Positions 51,913 through 61,269 are shown, counted from the first letter of the stretch. The stretch: 64,000 nucleotides of DNA from Olavius algarvensis Delta 4 endosymbiont (GCA_905176665.1 CAJINA010000259.1:241203-305202), one strand, 5' to 3'. Program-made: numbers and translations. The notes: generated by a model from the sequence alone, not told the origin.

Positions 51913-53511
51913 ATGAAGTCACCCATACTATTGTATGACACGACGCTACGCGACGGCACCCAGGGGGAAAATATCAATTTTTCCGCCGATGAAAAACTCG
52001 AAGTCGCCCGGAAACTGGATGACATGGGATTTCACTACATCGAAGGCGGCTGGCCGGGGTCCAACCCGCGCGACATGGCGTTTTTCAAACTGGCCCAGCG
52101 GGCCAGTTTCAAAAACGCCACCCTGACTGCCTTTGGGGCTACGCGTCGCCCCGGTCTGCTCACGGAAGCAGATAAAAATCTCCAAGCGCTTTTGGAGAGC
52201 CAGACAGCGGCCGTGGCCCTGTTCGGTAAAACCTGGGATCTGCATGTGCAGGGTATCCTGGGCATCACCCTGGAAGAGAATCTGGCCATGATTCGCGAAT
52301 CGGTGGCCTTCATCCAAAAAAACGGGCGGGCTGTCATCTACGATGCCGAGCACTTTTTCGACGGATATCACGCCAACCCCGGCTACGCCATCGACACACT
52401 GCTGGCAGCGCTCGAAGGCGGCGCCGGGTACCTGGTCCTGTGCGATACCAACGGCGGCACCCTGCCCCACCAGATTACCGACCGGATCAACATGATCAAA
52501 ACCGAACTGGCGGCCCGCACCGGTTCGGATCCCGAACATCTGCCGTTTGGCATCGGCATCCATTGTCACAACGACTGCGGGGTAGCGGTGGCCAACTCGG
52601 TGACGGCGGTGCAGGCCGGGGCCACCATGGTACACGGGACGATCAACGGCTACGGGGAGCGCTGCGGCAACGCCGATCTAACGGCCATTGTTCCGATCCT
52701 CTGCCTGAAAATGGGTCTGACCTGCATGTCCGCGGAGAACCTGGCCGGTATGAAAAAGCTGTCCCGCTTCGTCAGTGAGACCGCCAACATGATCCCCGTG
52801 AATTCACGCCCGTTCGTGGGAGAGAGCGCCTTTGCCCACAAGGGTGGCATCCATGTCAGCGCGGTCATGAAAGACCCCCGGGGCTACGAGCACATGGATC
52901 CGGAAGTGGTCGGCAATCGCCGCCGGGTGCTGGTCTCGGACTTGTCCGGCAAAAGCAACATCGAGTACAAGGCCCGCGAACTCGGTATCGACCTGAACGG
53001 GAATGGTTTTGACAGCCAGAAAATCGTCTCGAAGATCAAAGCCATGGAGCAGCAGGGCTATGAATTCGACGTGGCCGACGGGTCTTTCAAGATCCTGGTG
53101 GAAAAGTTCACCAAACAGTTCGAATCCCTGTTCGCCCTGGAGTCGTTTCGCATTACCGTGGAAAAAGACAAAGACAAGCCATGCACGGCGCATGCCACCA
53201 TCAAGATCGCGGTGGACGGTCAATATGAAATTACCGCTGCGGAAGGGGCCGGGCCGGTCAGCGCTCTGGATAACGCCCTGCGCAAAGCCCTGGACAAGTT
53301 CTACCCCCACCTGGACGCCATGCGCCTGGTGGACTTCAAGGTCCGGGTAATCGATGGCCGGGCGGGTACCGCGGCCAAGGTTCGGGTCCTGATCGAGTCC
53401 CGGGACCAGAACGATGTCTGGAGCACCATCGGCGTGTCCGAAGATATTATGGAGGCCAGCTGGATGGCCTTGGCCGATAGTTTCCAATATAAACTTTCAA
53501 AACAGGATTGA
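51913..53511 (+). CDS. cimA: (R)-citramalate synthase
   Basis: 532 residues. It condenses pyruvate with acetyl-CoA to citramalate, the entry of the threonine-independent isoleucine pathway. The DRE-TIM motif LYDTTLRDGTQGENINFS and the wording GFHYIEGGWPGSNPRD distinguish CimA from LeuA (EAGFPAAS). HCHNDCGVAVANS supplies metal ligands, and GGIHVSAVMK is present. The C-terminal ~130 residues are the LeuA-type regulatory domain, likely sensing isoleucine. Part of the ilv operon, 12 bases after ilvC. Homocitrate synthase is the less likely alternative. Confidence 0.92.
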   Translation: MKSPILLYDTTLRDGTQGENINFSADEKLEVARKLDDMGFHYIEGGWPGSNPRDMAFFKLAQRASFKNATLTAFGATRRPGLLTEADKNLQALLESQTAAVALFGKTWDLHVQGILGITLEENLAMIRESVAFIQKNGRAVIYDAEHFFDGYHANPGYAIDTLLAALEGGAGYLVLCDTNGGTLPHQITDRINMIKTELAARTGSDPEHLPFGIGIHCHNDCGVAVANSVTAVQAGATMVHGTINGYGERCGNADLTAIVPILCLKMGLTCMSAENLAGMKKLSRFVSETANMIPVNSRPFVGESAFAHKGGIHVSAVMKDPRGYEHMDPEVVGNRRRVLVSDLSGKSNIEYKARELGIDLNGNGFDSQKIVSKIKAMEQQGYEFDVADGSFKILVEKFTKQFESLFALESFRITVEKDKDKPCTAHATIKIAVDGQYEITAAEGAGPVSALDNALRKALDKFYPHLDAMRLVDFKVRVIDGRAGTAAKVRVLIESRDQNDVWSTIGVSEDIMEASWMALADSFQYKLSKQD

Positions 53512-53542
53512 TACCATGTTGTATTTACAAGGAGGCCCCCGT

Positions 53543-53590
53543 GCCGCAGGAATACCGGTCATTGTACCGGCCCTGCGGCCTATGCTTTTT
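53543..53590 (+). terminator. Terminator after cimA
   Basis: GCCGCAGG (53543-53550) pairs with CCTGCGGC (53572-53579), with inner CCGGT/ACCGG, then a T5 run at 53586-53590. It probably ends the ilv transcript before leuA. Confidence 0.65.
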
Positions 53591-53633
53591 CAGGTAGCCT
53601 GTAATTTTGCAAGTAGCTAGTACTAATTTTGAG

Positions 53634-53862
53634 AGGCCGTCTTAAAAATAGGATTTTCATTCAAGGTCAAGGCGGCCGTGAGGTTCCCCCGCGTTACGGG
53701 ACTTCCCGCCTGATTAATTTTCAAAGGTGGGTCGCAACCGGAGGAATACGCATGTGTTTCGAGGATAGCGCTTAAGGTTGCGCCTGCGGCTTGAAAACCG
53801 GCACTCCGTGCCGAAACCGAGCGATCAACGCCGCGATTGAGTCAAAAGACATTTTTTAGATT
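53634..53862. repeat. Dispersed palindromic intergenic element, copy 2 (with insert)
   Basis: Left end CTTAAAAATAGGATTTTCAT and right end GTCAAAAGACATTTTTTAGA match the ends of the copy at 44032-44175, as do inner GGCGGCCGTGAGGTT and ACCGGAGGAATA. It carries ~85 extra bases, including small hairpins (CGGCACTCCGTGCCG). No protein is encoded. It sits between the cimA terminator and leuA. Confidence 0.65.
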
Positions 53863-53888
53863 GCCTTACCTGGAAAAGGAGATGAAAG

Positions 53889-55427
53889 ATGAGTGACAGA
53901 ATTATAATTTTCGATACAACCCTGCGTGACGGCGAGCAGTCTCCGGGCGCCAGCATGAACGCCGCTGAAAAGCTGCGCCTGGCCATCCAGTTGGAAAAAC
54001 TGGGGGTGGATGTTATCGAGGCGGGCTTTCCGGCCGCCTCGGAAGGTGATTTCGAATCGGTCTCGCAGATTGCTAAAAAGATGAAGCACCTGGAAGTGGC
54101 CGGGCTTTGCCGGGCCTCCAAAGGGGACATTGATAAAGCCTGGGGAGCTGTCCAGCATGCCGTCAGGCCCCGGATTCACACCTTCATCGCCACTTCGGAT
54201 ATCCACATGAAGTACAAGCTCGACATGACCCGGGAGGAGGTCCTGGCGGCCACCAAGGAAGCGGTGTCCTACGCCAAGTCCCTGACCGCTAGCGTCGAGT
54301 TTTCGGCCGAGGACGGCTCGCGCAGCGACCCGGATTTCCTCTGCCAGGTGTTCGCAACCGCTATCGAGGCCGGCGTGACCACCGTAAACCTGCCGGACAC
54401 GGTAGGCTATGCCATCCCGGAAGAGTTCGGCGACCTGGTGCGCTACGTAAGGGAACAGACCCCCAACATAGACAAAGCGGTATTGAGTGTCCATTGCCAC
54501 AATGACCTGGGGCTGGCTACCGCCAACACCATTGCTGCCATCAAGGCCGGTGCCCGCCAGGCGGAGGTCACCATCAACGGCATCGGTGAAAGGGCCGGCA
54601 ATACATCCCTGGAAGAAGTCGTGATGGCCATGCACACCCGGCCGAACTTCATGCCGTTCAACACCAACATCAAAACCGAGCAGATCCATCCTTCCAGCCG
54701 GTTGGTCTCCATGATTACGGGGATCATCGTACAGCCCAACAAAGCGATTGTCGGCGCCAACGCCTTTGCCCACGAGGCGGGGATCCACCAGGATGGCGTT
54801 CTCAAAAACCCGATGACCTACGAGATCATGAAACCGGAAACCGTAGGATTGAACGCCAACAAATTGGTCCTGGGCAAGCACTCCGGCCGCCATGCGCTGC
54901 GCTCCCATCTCAAGGAGATGGGCTATGATCTCAGTGACGAAGAACTGAAAAAGGTGTTTACCAAATTCAAGGAACTGGCCGACAAGAAAAAACATGTGGT
55001 GGACGAAGATTTGGAGGCCATTGTGACCGAGGGCATCCTGCGCACCGAGGATACCTTCAAAATGCAATACATGCACGTCAGTGCTGGAACCACGGTCATG
55101 CCCATGGCCAGCGTCCAACTGGAAATCAATGGGCGCAGTGTGAGGGGCGCCGGCTACGGTAACGGTCCGATTGATGCCGTTTTCAACGCCATCGCACAAT
55201 TGACCGGCACGGAATCCGAACTGCTGCGATTTTCCGTCAGTGCCCTGACCGGCGGCACCGACGCCCAGGGGGAAGTAACGGTCCGCCTTTCCGAAAACGG
55301 TCTGATCGCCCTTGGCAAGGGCTCGGATTCGGATATCATCACGGCCAGCGCCAAAGCCTACGTCAACGGCCTGAACCGGATCGAGTATCTCAAGGAACAT
55401 CCCCTGAAGGAGGCCCAGCACGTGTAG
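53889..55427 (+). CDS. leuA: 2-isopropylmalate synthase
   Basis: 512 residues, first committed step of leucine synthesis from 2-oxoisovalerate and acetyl-CoA. Motifs: FDTTLRDGEQSPGASMN, DVIEAGFPAASEGDFE, SVHCHNDLGLATANTIA (metal His pair), INGIGERAGNTSLEEVVMAM and HEAGIHQDGVLKN. The C-terminal LeuA dimer domain (~residues 390-505) binds leucine for feedback inhibition. AAAGGAG precedes the ATG. It is separated from cimA by a terminator and a palindromic element, so it likely has its own promoter. No leuBCD is in view. Confidence 0.96.
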   Translation: MSDRIIIFDTTLRDGEQSPGASMNAAEKLRLAIQLEKLGVDVIEAGFPAASEGDFESVSQIAKKMKHLEVAGLCRASKGDIDKAWGAVQHAVRPRIHTFIATSDIHMKYKLDMTREEVLAATKEAVSYAKSLTASVEFSAEDGSRSDPDFLCQVFATAIEAGVTTVNLPDTVGYAIPEEFGDLVRYVREQTPNIDKAVLSVHCHNDLGLATANTIAAIKAGARQAEVTINGIGERAGNTSLEEVVMAMHTRPNFMPFNTNIKTEQIHPSSRLVSMITGIIVQPNKAIVGANAFAHEAGIHQDGVLKNPMTYEIMKPETVGLNANKLVLGKHSGRHALRSHLKEMGYDLSDEELKKVFTKFKELADKKKHVVDEDLEAIVTEGILRTEDTFKMQYMHVSAGTTVMPMASVQLEINGRSVRGAGYGNGPIDAVFNAIAQLTGTESELLRFSVSALTGGTDAQGEVTVRLSENGLIALGKGSDSDIITASAKAYVNGLNRIEYLKEHPLKEAQHV

Positions 55428-55435
55428 TCGTGCCA

Positions 55436-55588
55436 GTCCACAAACGGCACCTTCTGGCCCAGAGCGGCGTTTTCGCTCTTTTGAGCACGCAGTGAAGCGA
55501 TAGTGCTATCCTCAGAATAACTTACTATGCCTGCGGTCCAAAATCGCTCAAACCTTGCTCTGAACCAAAACCTACCATTTGTGGACAG
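55436..55588. repeat. Second type of long imperfect palindrome after leuA
   Basis: Outer arms GTCCACAAA/TTTGTGGAC are perfect; CAGAGC recurs on both arms at the same distance, and CGCTC/GAGCG segments lie further in. The ~150 bp could form a single long hairpin. It encodes nothing and differs in sequence from the other element. It may act as terminator for leuA or be a MITE-like repeat. Confidence 0.55.
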
Positions 55589-55681
55589 ACACTATTCATA
55601 TCATATCGTCGATTACTAAAAGGCATCACCCAGGATCAAGATTTAGAGAAAGATCAAGACGCATGAATACTCAACAAACAC

Positions 55682-55708
55682 AAAAAGGGCACAATCTGCG
55701 CCCTTTTT
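55682..55708. terminator. Bidirectional terminator
   Basis: AAAAAGGGC (55682-55690) and GCCCTTTTT (55700-55708) form an A/T-flanked hairpin. It works on both strands between leuA and the convergent chalcone-isomerase-like gene. Confidence 0.75.
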
Positions 55709-55730
55709 GCGTTTACATTGACAATACCGT

Positions 55731-56312
55731 CTACCGCCCGGAATATCCTTTGCGGAGCTTACTGTCAGCATCCTCTCCGAAGTTGTAGGTAAAATACATT
55801 TTAATAAAATCCTTGTCGGTAATGGTTCCCTTTTCGACGCCCTGGTAAACCACAGTGAGCCCTTTGCCGGGTACATAGGTGGTGACTTGTATTTTTCCAG
55901 GGGCCATATCCGCATCTAGCCAAGAGGCATACTTCTTGATATTGGCCTGTTGGGCCTTAACGAGTACACTCGGATTTGCATCCTCGATGGCATCGATAAA
56001 TCCATCCTGCAGTTTCTCCTTTGTAGCTTTACTGGTCAGGTAGTGCAGGACGAACTGTTTGGCCTGCTCAGAATTGATCATGGTATCGGGATTGCTGCTC
56101 GGATTTTCCATATAGAACCCGCCCGCATATACCTTGACGAAACCGAACTTCTTTTTGAGGGCCACCCCGTTGAGCGTCAAGGTTTTTCCGGCCACCACCT
56201 TTTCACCCGGAAAAGTGACCCCCGCAATTTTCTTGTCACCCGCGGCGCAGACAGCGGTAAACACAAACAGACACAGGCAGGCCAAGCCTGCCACGACTCC
56301 CCTTCGCTTCAT
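55731..56312 (-). CDS. Exported chalcone isomerase-like protein
   Basis: 193 residues with signal peptide (GVVAGLACLCLFVFTAVCAA). The mature part matches the bacterial chalcone_isomerase-like fold: GVTFPGEKVVAGKTLTLNG, FGFVKVYAGGFYMENPSSNP and VTTYVPGKGLTVVYQGVEKG. Bacterial members bind fatty acids or have no known ligand, and true isomerase activity is unlikely. The start at 56312 has AGGAG and an eight-base spacer. It precedes, in the same direction, no close gene; a TPR gene lies ~190 bases upstream. Confidence 0.85.
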   Translation of the reverse strand: MKRRGVVAGLACLCLFVFTAVCAAGDKKIAGVTFPGEKVVAGKTLTLNGVALKKKFGFVKVYAGGFYMENPSSNPDTMINSEQAKQFVLHYLTSKATKEKLQDGFIDAIEDANPSVLVKAQQANIKKYASWLDADMAPGKIQVTTYVPGKGLTVVYQGVEKGTITDKDFIKMYFTYNFGEDADSKLRKGYSGR

Positions 56313-56500
56313 GTTAAGCTCCTTTCCCCTTGGATTAATCATGGCCCCCGCCTCCCCCGGCGTGGGCGTTTCTATTGTCCCCGATCATCGGGATCGGAAT
56401 CGATAGCCGTAGAATACATGTGGCTCGCGATTTCGATGGCAGTGATATTCTGTCACCTGGCACCAAAATGAGGATACAAATTGGTGTCAATTGATCAGCG

Positions 56501-57250
56501 TTAAAACTCCTCCGCCAGCAACCGCTTGGCCCAATCGCTGAAATACGGATCATCAGCGCCGGCAGCCTTCTCGAGCAGTTTTTGCGCCTCGGTTTTATTG
56601 TCCCGTCCGCCGATGTCCAGCAGCAACTCCGCGATATAAATGTGGGCTTCATCGCTGTCGGCAAAATACGATGTCTGCTGGTATTCACGGTAGTAGTTCA
56701 ATGAATCTTTTTTGTCTTTCAAGGGCCAGGGCAGCACGGCCCAGAAACGCCCCAGAGAGAGTATGGGACCGGCCTCGTTGTACATCTTGTCCAATTGGTA
56801 GGCCTTTTCGAAACTGCTCTGGGTCTTGTCCTTGAGCCCTTCGCGCAGGGCGGTCAGGATGCTCACACCGTCTGAATAAATGCCGACACTGATCCCGTAG
56901 TAATAATGGGCGTCGGGTTTATTCGGCGAAATGTCAATGGCCGTCTTGGCAAAGGTCATCCCCTTTTTGCCGTACTCGGCGCATATTTTCTCCCAGCCTT
57001 CCACCTTTTTGCGCTTGGCCAGGTTACCGTAGTCACGATGGGCCCGGGCACATTTCCAGTTGGTCTCGTAATCACCGGGATCTTTAGCTACGGCGGCCAG
57101 GTATAGGTCAATAGACTTTTTGATGTTTTCCAATCCACCCTGGTCATAGAGGGCATCGGCCTGTTCCAGGGCTGTTTCCGCCCAGAGGGCCGGGGGTGCT
57201 ATGAAGACCCCGACTACCAGCAGGCAACAAATCAACAGCTTTCTTTTCAT
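56501..57250 (-). CDS. Exported TPR protein (TatT-like)
   Basis: 249 residues. Signal peptide KLLICCLLVVGVFIAPPALW-AE. The rest is helical repeats: ENIKKSIDLYLAAVAKDPGD, HYYYGISVGIYSDGVSILTA, SSFEKAYQLDKMYNEAGPIL then SLGRFWAVLPWPLKDKKDS. This pattern resembles TatT-type TPR proteins (TRAP-T accessory component), which are periplasmic trimers, but no TRAP transporter is nearby. Start ATG 57250, with GGAGGTAGTCC just upstream. Probable periplasmic scaffold. Confidence 0.78.
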   Translation of the reverse strand: MKRKLLICCLLVVGVFIAPPALWAETALEQADALYDQGGLENIKKSIDLYLAAVAKDPGDYETNWKCARAHRDYGNLAKRKKVEGWEKICAEYGKKGMTFAKTAIDISPNKPDAHYYYGISVGIYSDGVSILTALREGLKDKTQSSFEKAYQLDKMYNEAGPILSLGRFWAVLPWPLKDKKDSLNYYREYQQTSYFADSDEAHIYIAELLLDIGGRDNKTEAQKLLEKAAGADDPYFSDWAKRLLAEEF

Positions 57251-57275
57251 GGACTACCTCCTGTTCAATATCTTA

Positions 57276-57420
57276 GGGTTCAAGGGTTCAAGGGTTCGAG
57301 TCTTGGTTCGCTTAAATGGAAACAAACTTTAAGCAAGGTAGCGGCCAAAGGAGTATTTTATGCGGTGTTTCTGTTTTCAGCTTTTCGCTTGGCCCCTTGA
57401 CCCCTCGGCCCCTTGAATCC
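57276..57420. repeat. Short direct and inverted GGGTTCAA-type repeats
   Basis: GGGTTCAA occurs three times in tandem (57276-57300, last copy GGGTTCGA). The inverted sense CCCCTTGA appears twice at 57390-57420. The rest of the 57251-57496 gap has no gene. Confidence 0.55.
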
Positions 57421-57496
57421 ATATGAGATTGATGTTCGTTGGTGTATCGATCGCCCAGCGCACGCTGCCGGTGGATAGAAGACTATCCTTTTTCAT

Positions 57497-58423
57497 TCAA
57501 CCCGATAACTGCAAAGACCCTTTTAGGGATGCCAGATCAGCAATATCGTGCGCCTCCAGGTAGGCTTGCATACCGTCGATAATCTCGACCGCCGCTGCCG
57601 GATTCACAAAATTGGCCGTCCCTACCTGGATGGCGGTTGCCCCGACCAGGATAAACTCCAGGGCATCCTGGGCGGTCATGATGCCCCCAATCCCGATAAC
57701 CGGGATGTCAACCGCACCGGCGACCTGCCAGACCATGCGCAGGGCGATCGGCTTGATGGCCGGCCCGGAGAGCCCGCCGGTAATATTGGCCAGGATCGGT
57801 TTGCGGGCCTCGAGGTCAACGGCCATCCCGGTGATGGTGTTGATCAGTGAGATCGAATCGGCCCCGCCGGCTTCAACCCGCCGGGCTATCTGCACCACGT
57901 CGGTCACGTTGGGGGAAAGCTTGACCATGAGCGGTTTGGTCGACTTCTCGCGCACCCGGGCTACCACAGATTCAGCGACATCCGGGTCGACGCCGAAAGC
58001 GACCCCCCCTGATTTGACATTCGGGCAGGAAATATTCAACTCGATGCCGTCGATACCCCCGACTTGTTCGATCCGGGTTGCCAGATGGGCATAGTCCTCG
58101 ACCGTCTGGCCATAGATGTTCGCGATGACCGGAGCGTCGAGGGTTTCCAAAAAAGGAAGCTTTTCAGTGATAAACGCGTCGATACCGACATTTTCCAGGC
58201 CGATGGCATTGAGCATGCCGCAGGCTGTCTCCACGATACGTGGCGGGGGGTTGCCTTTCTGCGGTTGCGGGGAGAGACCTTTGACGATAATGGCGCCCAA
58301 ACGGTTGAGATCCATCAGGTCCTTGAATTCCGCCCCGTAACTGAAGGTACCGGATGCCGTCATTACCGGATTCTTGAGCCTGAGCCCACCGATATCAACA
58401 CTGATGTTGGGGGGGGGTGTCAT
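57497..58423 (-). CDS. pyrD: Dihydroorotate dehydrogenase, class 1B
   Basis: 308 residues, FMN-dependent oxidation of dihydroorotate to orotate in pyrimidine synthesis. PVMTASGTFSYGAEF, catalytic Cys in ELNISCPNVKSGG, LSPNVTDVVQIAR, and VIGIGGIMTAQDALEFILVG with ATAIQVGTAN. A catalytic Cys rather than Ser makes it the class 1 type. Class 1B enzymes pair with the Fe-S/FAD subunit PyrK to reduce NAD; no pyrK is in the window. Start ATG 58423, with AAGGTG. The gene is divergent from the DUF2889 gene. Confidence 0.94.
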   Translation of the reverse strand: MTPPPNISVDIGGLRLKNPVMTASGTFSYGAEFKDLMDLNRLGAIIVKGLSPQPQKGNPPPRIVETACGMLNAIGLENVGIDAFITEKLPFLETLDAPVIANIYGQTVEDYAHLATRIEQVGGIDGIELNISCPNVKSGGVAFGVDPDVAESVVARVREKSTKPLMVKLSPNVTDVVQIARRVEAGGADSISLINTITGMAVDLEARKPILANITGGLSGPAIKPIALRMVWQVAGAVDIPVIGIGGIMTAQDALEFILVGATAIQVGTANFVNPAAAVEIIDGMQAYLEAHDIADLASLKGSLQLSG

Positions 58424-58615
58424 CAATCACCTTACGCATGAATGAGTTTAACCCGGCACGTTATCACTGATTCACATGGGCGTCGACCCATTTTCCAGCC
58501 GGTCCGGTGTTCCGACGTGCCGATCGCAGCCGCGGCATCTTGCGTTTTTTTATGAAGTAGACTAAATCTGCTTAAAAAAACTGATTGATAACACATTTGG
58601 GATTCGAGGAAAACC

Positions 58616-59176
58616 ATGCCGAGTATAAATCCCGACGCTTCGGGGAAAATCCACGCCCGCACCATCGATATCGCCGTCTATCCCCACGCAGAAAACCAGC
58701 TGATCGTCACCGGTACCCTTAAAGACCGGCGGACCGGCCCGTCCCACCTGATGAGCGGGGAAGTCCGTCCCGCCGGTATCCTGCATCACATGATCATTCG
58801 GATGGTGGTAGCCGGCCCGGATCTGGTGATTGAGGATATCGAGGCTGAACTGCCGGAAACGCCACGGGAAGAGTGCCGGGAAACGGAAGAATCCCTGTTG
58901 CCGGTGATCGGCATGTCCATCAGCGCCGGGTTCACCAACCGGGTGAAAGCGGCCCTGGGCGGTCCGTCGGGCTGCTCCCACCTGACCGCCCTGCTCCTGG
59001 CCATGGCTCCGGCTGCCATCCAGGGATTCTGGTCGCATATCGTCCGCGAGCCTTATGACCCGGCCGACTATTCTGAAAAGGCCATGGAAGTCGTCCTCGA
59101 CACCTGTCATGTCTGGCGGGCGGATGGACCGACGGTCAAAGAGTATCGGGATAAGTTAGGACAAGGTGCCGAGTAA
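58616..59176 (+). CDS. DUF2889 protein
   Basis: 186 residues, soluble. IHARTIDIAVYPHAENQLIV, GTLKDRRTG, LHHMIIRMVVAGPDLVIEDI, GGPSGCSHLTALLLAMAPAA and DTCHVWRADGPTVKEY match DUF2889, whose members contain one beta-rich half and a conserved Gly-Cys-x-His segment. Function is unknown; in some bacteria it is next to acyl-CoA or 2-methylcitrate genes. Last GC-rich gene before the AT-rich segment. Confidence 0.78.
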   Translation: MPSINPDASGKIHARTIDIAVYPHAENQLIVTGTLKDRRTGPSHLMSGEVRPAGILHHMIIRMVVAGPDLVIEDIEAELPETPREECRETEESLLPVIGMSISAGFTNRVKAALGGPSGCSHLTALLLAMAPAAIQGFWSHIVREPYDPADYSEKAMEVVLDTCHVWRADGPTVKEYRDKLGQGAE

Positions 59177-59506
59177 ACCTTAAATATTTCCATTGTGCCA
59201 TTGAACCTGCTGCACATTCGAATTTGTTGCTTTGCTTCATCGGTTGTTGTAGGGTTCAAGTGGTCACACCCAATCAAAACTCCGAATCGGCTTGGCACTC
59301 TGTTAAGCTACCTTACCGTTAATGGTAACCATCTGACTTCGGCAGCAGGCATAAGGTCTGCGCGAACCTCACTCTCCGTCAGATGGAAAACAATGCCGCC
59401 TCAAACTCCTCAATCCAGAGATGTTGCCGGAAACGGAATGTCATTTAAGCGCGCGTTAACATTTGGCCTCAATTGTTTTTAACGCTGACTGTTGTAGGTG
59501 AGGTCC
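59177..59506 (+). other. Intergenic, no supported gene
   Basis: 330 bases of lower-GC DNA between DUF2889 and the GNAT gene. A GGTGAGG box at the right end serves the GNAT gene. Nothing else is recognisable. Confidence 0.5.
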
Positions 59507-59932
59507 ATGATGGGAAATATGTGCGCGGCGGACAAACATGTCCGCTATTTTTACAATAAATACCAAGGCCGGATAGCCATCGGAGTGGGATATACGAATG
59601 ACCTCGCGGAAATCTACCCGCTGGTTTTTCAAAATGAGAACAGAGAAGCCATTGGTATAGTTGCTATAGCTGCCATTCCAGATGAAAAAACAATTGTGTA
59701 CATATACCACCTGGGTGCCTTTGAAGCGCAATGCGGCAACGGTTCCATTATTATCCAGGAGCTTTGCGATCAGGCTGACAAGTTCAGTGTCTCCCTAAAA
59801 GTCAGCCCTATTGTGATGCCCAACGGTAAAGATCCCTCAATGGCCACAGATCAATTGGTTGGGTGGTATAAGAAATTCGGGTTTAGAGGTGGTTCCGGGC
59901 TTTTAAGAAATCCACTGATTGTGAAAAGATGA
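59507..59932 (+). CDS. GNAT-fold acetyltransferase-like protein
   Basis: 141 residues; starts at 59507, 59510 or 59519 are all possible. The acetyl-CoA fold pattern is weak but visible: strand pair NREAIGIVAIAAIPDEKTIV, then YIYHLGAFEAQCGNGSIIIQ (beta4/alpha3; the Q/R-x-x-G-x-G loop reads AQCGNGS), SLKVSPIVMP and QLVGWYKKFGF, typical of the GNAT C-terminus. Substrate unknown. Visibly AT-rich and followed 17 bases later by an unrecognised gene; the pair may be horizontally acquired. Confidence 0.7.
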   Translation: MMGNMCAADKHVRYFYNKYQGRIAIGVGYTNDLAEIYPLVFQNENREAIGIVAIAAIPDEKTIVYIYHLGAFEAQCGNGSIIIQELCDQADKFSVSLKVSPIVMPNGKDPSMATDQLVGWYKKFGFRGGSGLLRNPLIVKR

Positions 59933-59949
59933 ACTGCTAAAAGCGCAAC

Positions 59950-60456
59950 ATGAATTCGGCACCGGACATACATATCGAATCGGACTTTATGTTCAAGTAC
60001 ATCCCCATCTTCTTGCAGCGCTTTGGGATGGAGTATTATAGAGAAAACTTTTGTATTGAATTTTTCGTTAATGAGAGACTAACAGGTTGCACAATCTCAT
60101 CCTCGATAGTCCTGTCATATAATCCTGCCAAGGATGATCTGCATGTGTCGAGATTTCATCCTGAACTATATTTAGAGCCCAATTCGAAATATATGTCGGC
60201 CGTTTGCTTCTATCTCATCATACAACATAGTTCCGGCTTATTTGCAGTACCCCATGCCTGTCATATCAGTCTTGAAACCGTTCCGTTGATTTGCAATGGT
60301 TTTTATAAAAAACTCAAGGATTTCGACTTTCATGTAAATAGATACGGGCTGGGTAATGTCGTGGAACTGGAAAGTACTATCAGTAAGTGTTCCAGGGATA
60401 CAAGCATGATTATGGAACATCATTACAGCCCTGGTGAGATACCGTTTATGAAATAA
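59950..60456 (+). CDS. Uncharacterised protein paired with the GNAT gene
   Basis: 168 residues. No family was recognised. It is mostly alternating beta strands and has aromatic and His-rich segments (FMFKYIPIFLQRFGMEYYRE, SSGLFAVPHACHISLETVPL) and Cys at several positions. There is no signal peptide or TM helix. AT-rich like its upstream partner; the 17-base gap suggests co-transcription. A partner, substrate or regulator of the acetyltransferase is one guess, with no direct evidence. Confidence 0.55.
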   Translation: MNSAPDIHIESDFMFKYIPIFLQRFGMEYYRENFCIEFFVNERLTGCTISSSIVLSYNPAKDDLHVSRFHPELYLEPNSKYMSAVCFYLIIQHSSGLFAVPHACHISLETVPLICNGFYKKLKDFDFHVNRYGLGNVVELESTISKCSRDTSMIMEHHYSPGEIPFMK

Positions 60457-61269
60457 ACGGGGCAGCGGTTCACAATCAATTCCCGCGATACGCGCATACC
60501 CAGCTCAGCGCTGAATACCTTGGAATACCGCCAGCACGTTCTATCCACACCGCACAGCCATCATCCTTCCTTGACGCATTATCAGCCGTGTACGCTGTAA
60601 AAAGTCGGCCACAGCGTGCTCGATCCAGATATGCTAACCATATCTGCAGGTTTAATGGATTTGCGATATTTGCAGGATGTCAGACGGTTCCAAAGCCACC
60701 GAACGTCATGAATCGGTCTAAAACCTTCGTATTACACCTCTAATTCTTTCAATTTTAAAAACCGCAGTCCTCACCTTTATAGTGCGTTCGTAAAAATTCT
60801 TCTGGCCAATGTTATAAACAACGGCGTGTCTCAACCCGCATTAGCTTGTCTCGCATAACGCACGAATGTCTCAACTGGGTTCCTGATAACCTCTAAATGA
60901 ATTTTTAAATTCATAAAAACAGTGCTTTACGATATGGATTTGCATTGGTATTCTTGTTACGACAGTGGCAGAGAGCTTATAACTCAAATAAACGGAACAA
61001 CTCACCGGTTGGTCAAATTACTATCTTGGTTGGCCGCAGCGAAGATGCGCTTCTTTATGCTGTGGATTACCTAGCACTGCGGTGCTCACCGTCTATGATT
61101 GTATTTTGATATAGATCGGCGTCAATAATTGAAACCTGGCCTGAAAAAATTATGAGAAAATGGGTTAAGTTATAATTATAATTGCCGATATCATATTGGA
61201 GGTAACCTTTGCCGATTGGAGCCTTAAATATTTTTAGGATATAGACCGACCTGTATTTAAAATTAGGTT
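60457..61269. other. Intergenic, no supported gene
   Basis: About 810 bases of AT-rich DNA. One perfect hairpin, CAGATATG/CATATCTG, lies at 60626-60646. No open frame of convincing composition is seen on either strand. The promoter of the histidine kinase should be near the right end. Confidence 0.5.

Noticed and set aside
53516..53620. 34-codon ORF between cimA and leuA as a possible leuA leader peptide
   Set aside because: It has few leucines, overlaps the terminator hairpin, and a second element separates it from leuA.
53856..55421. 521-codon minus-strand frame opposite leuA
   Set aside because: A shadow of leuA; His/Gly-rich translation without family features.
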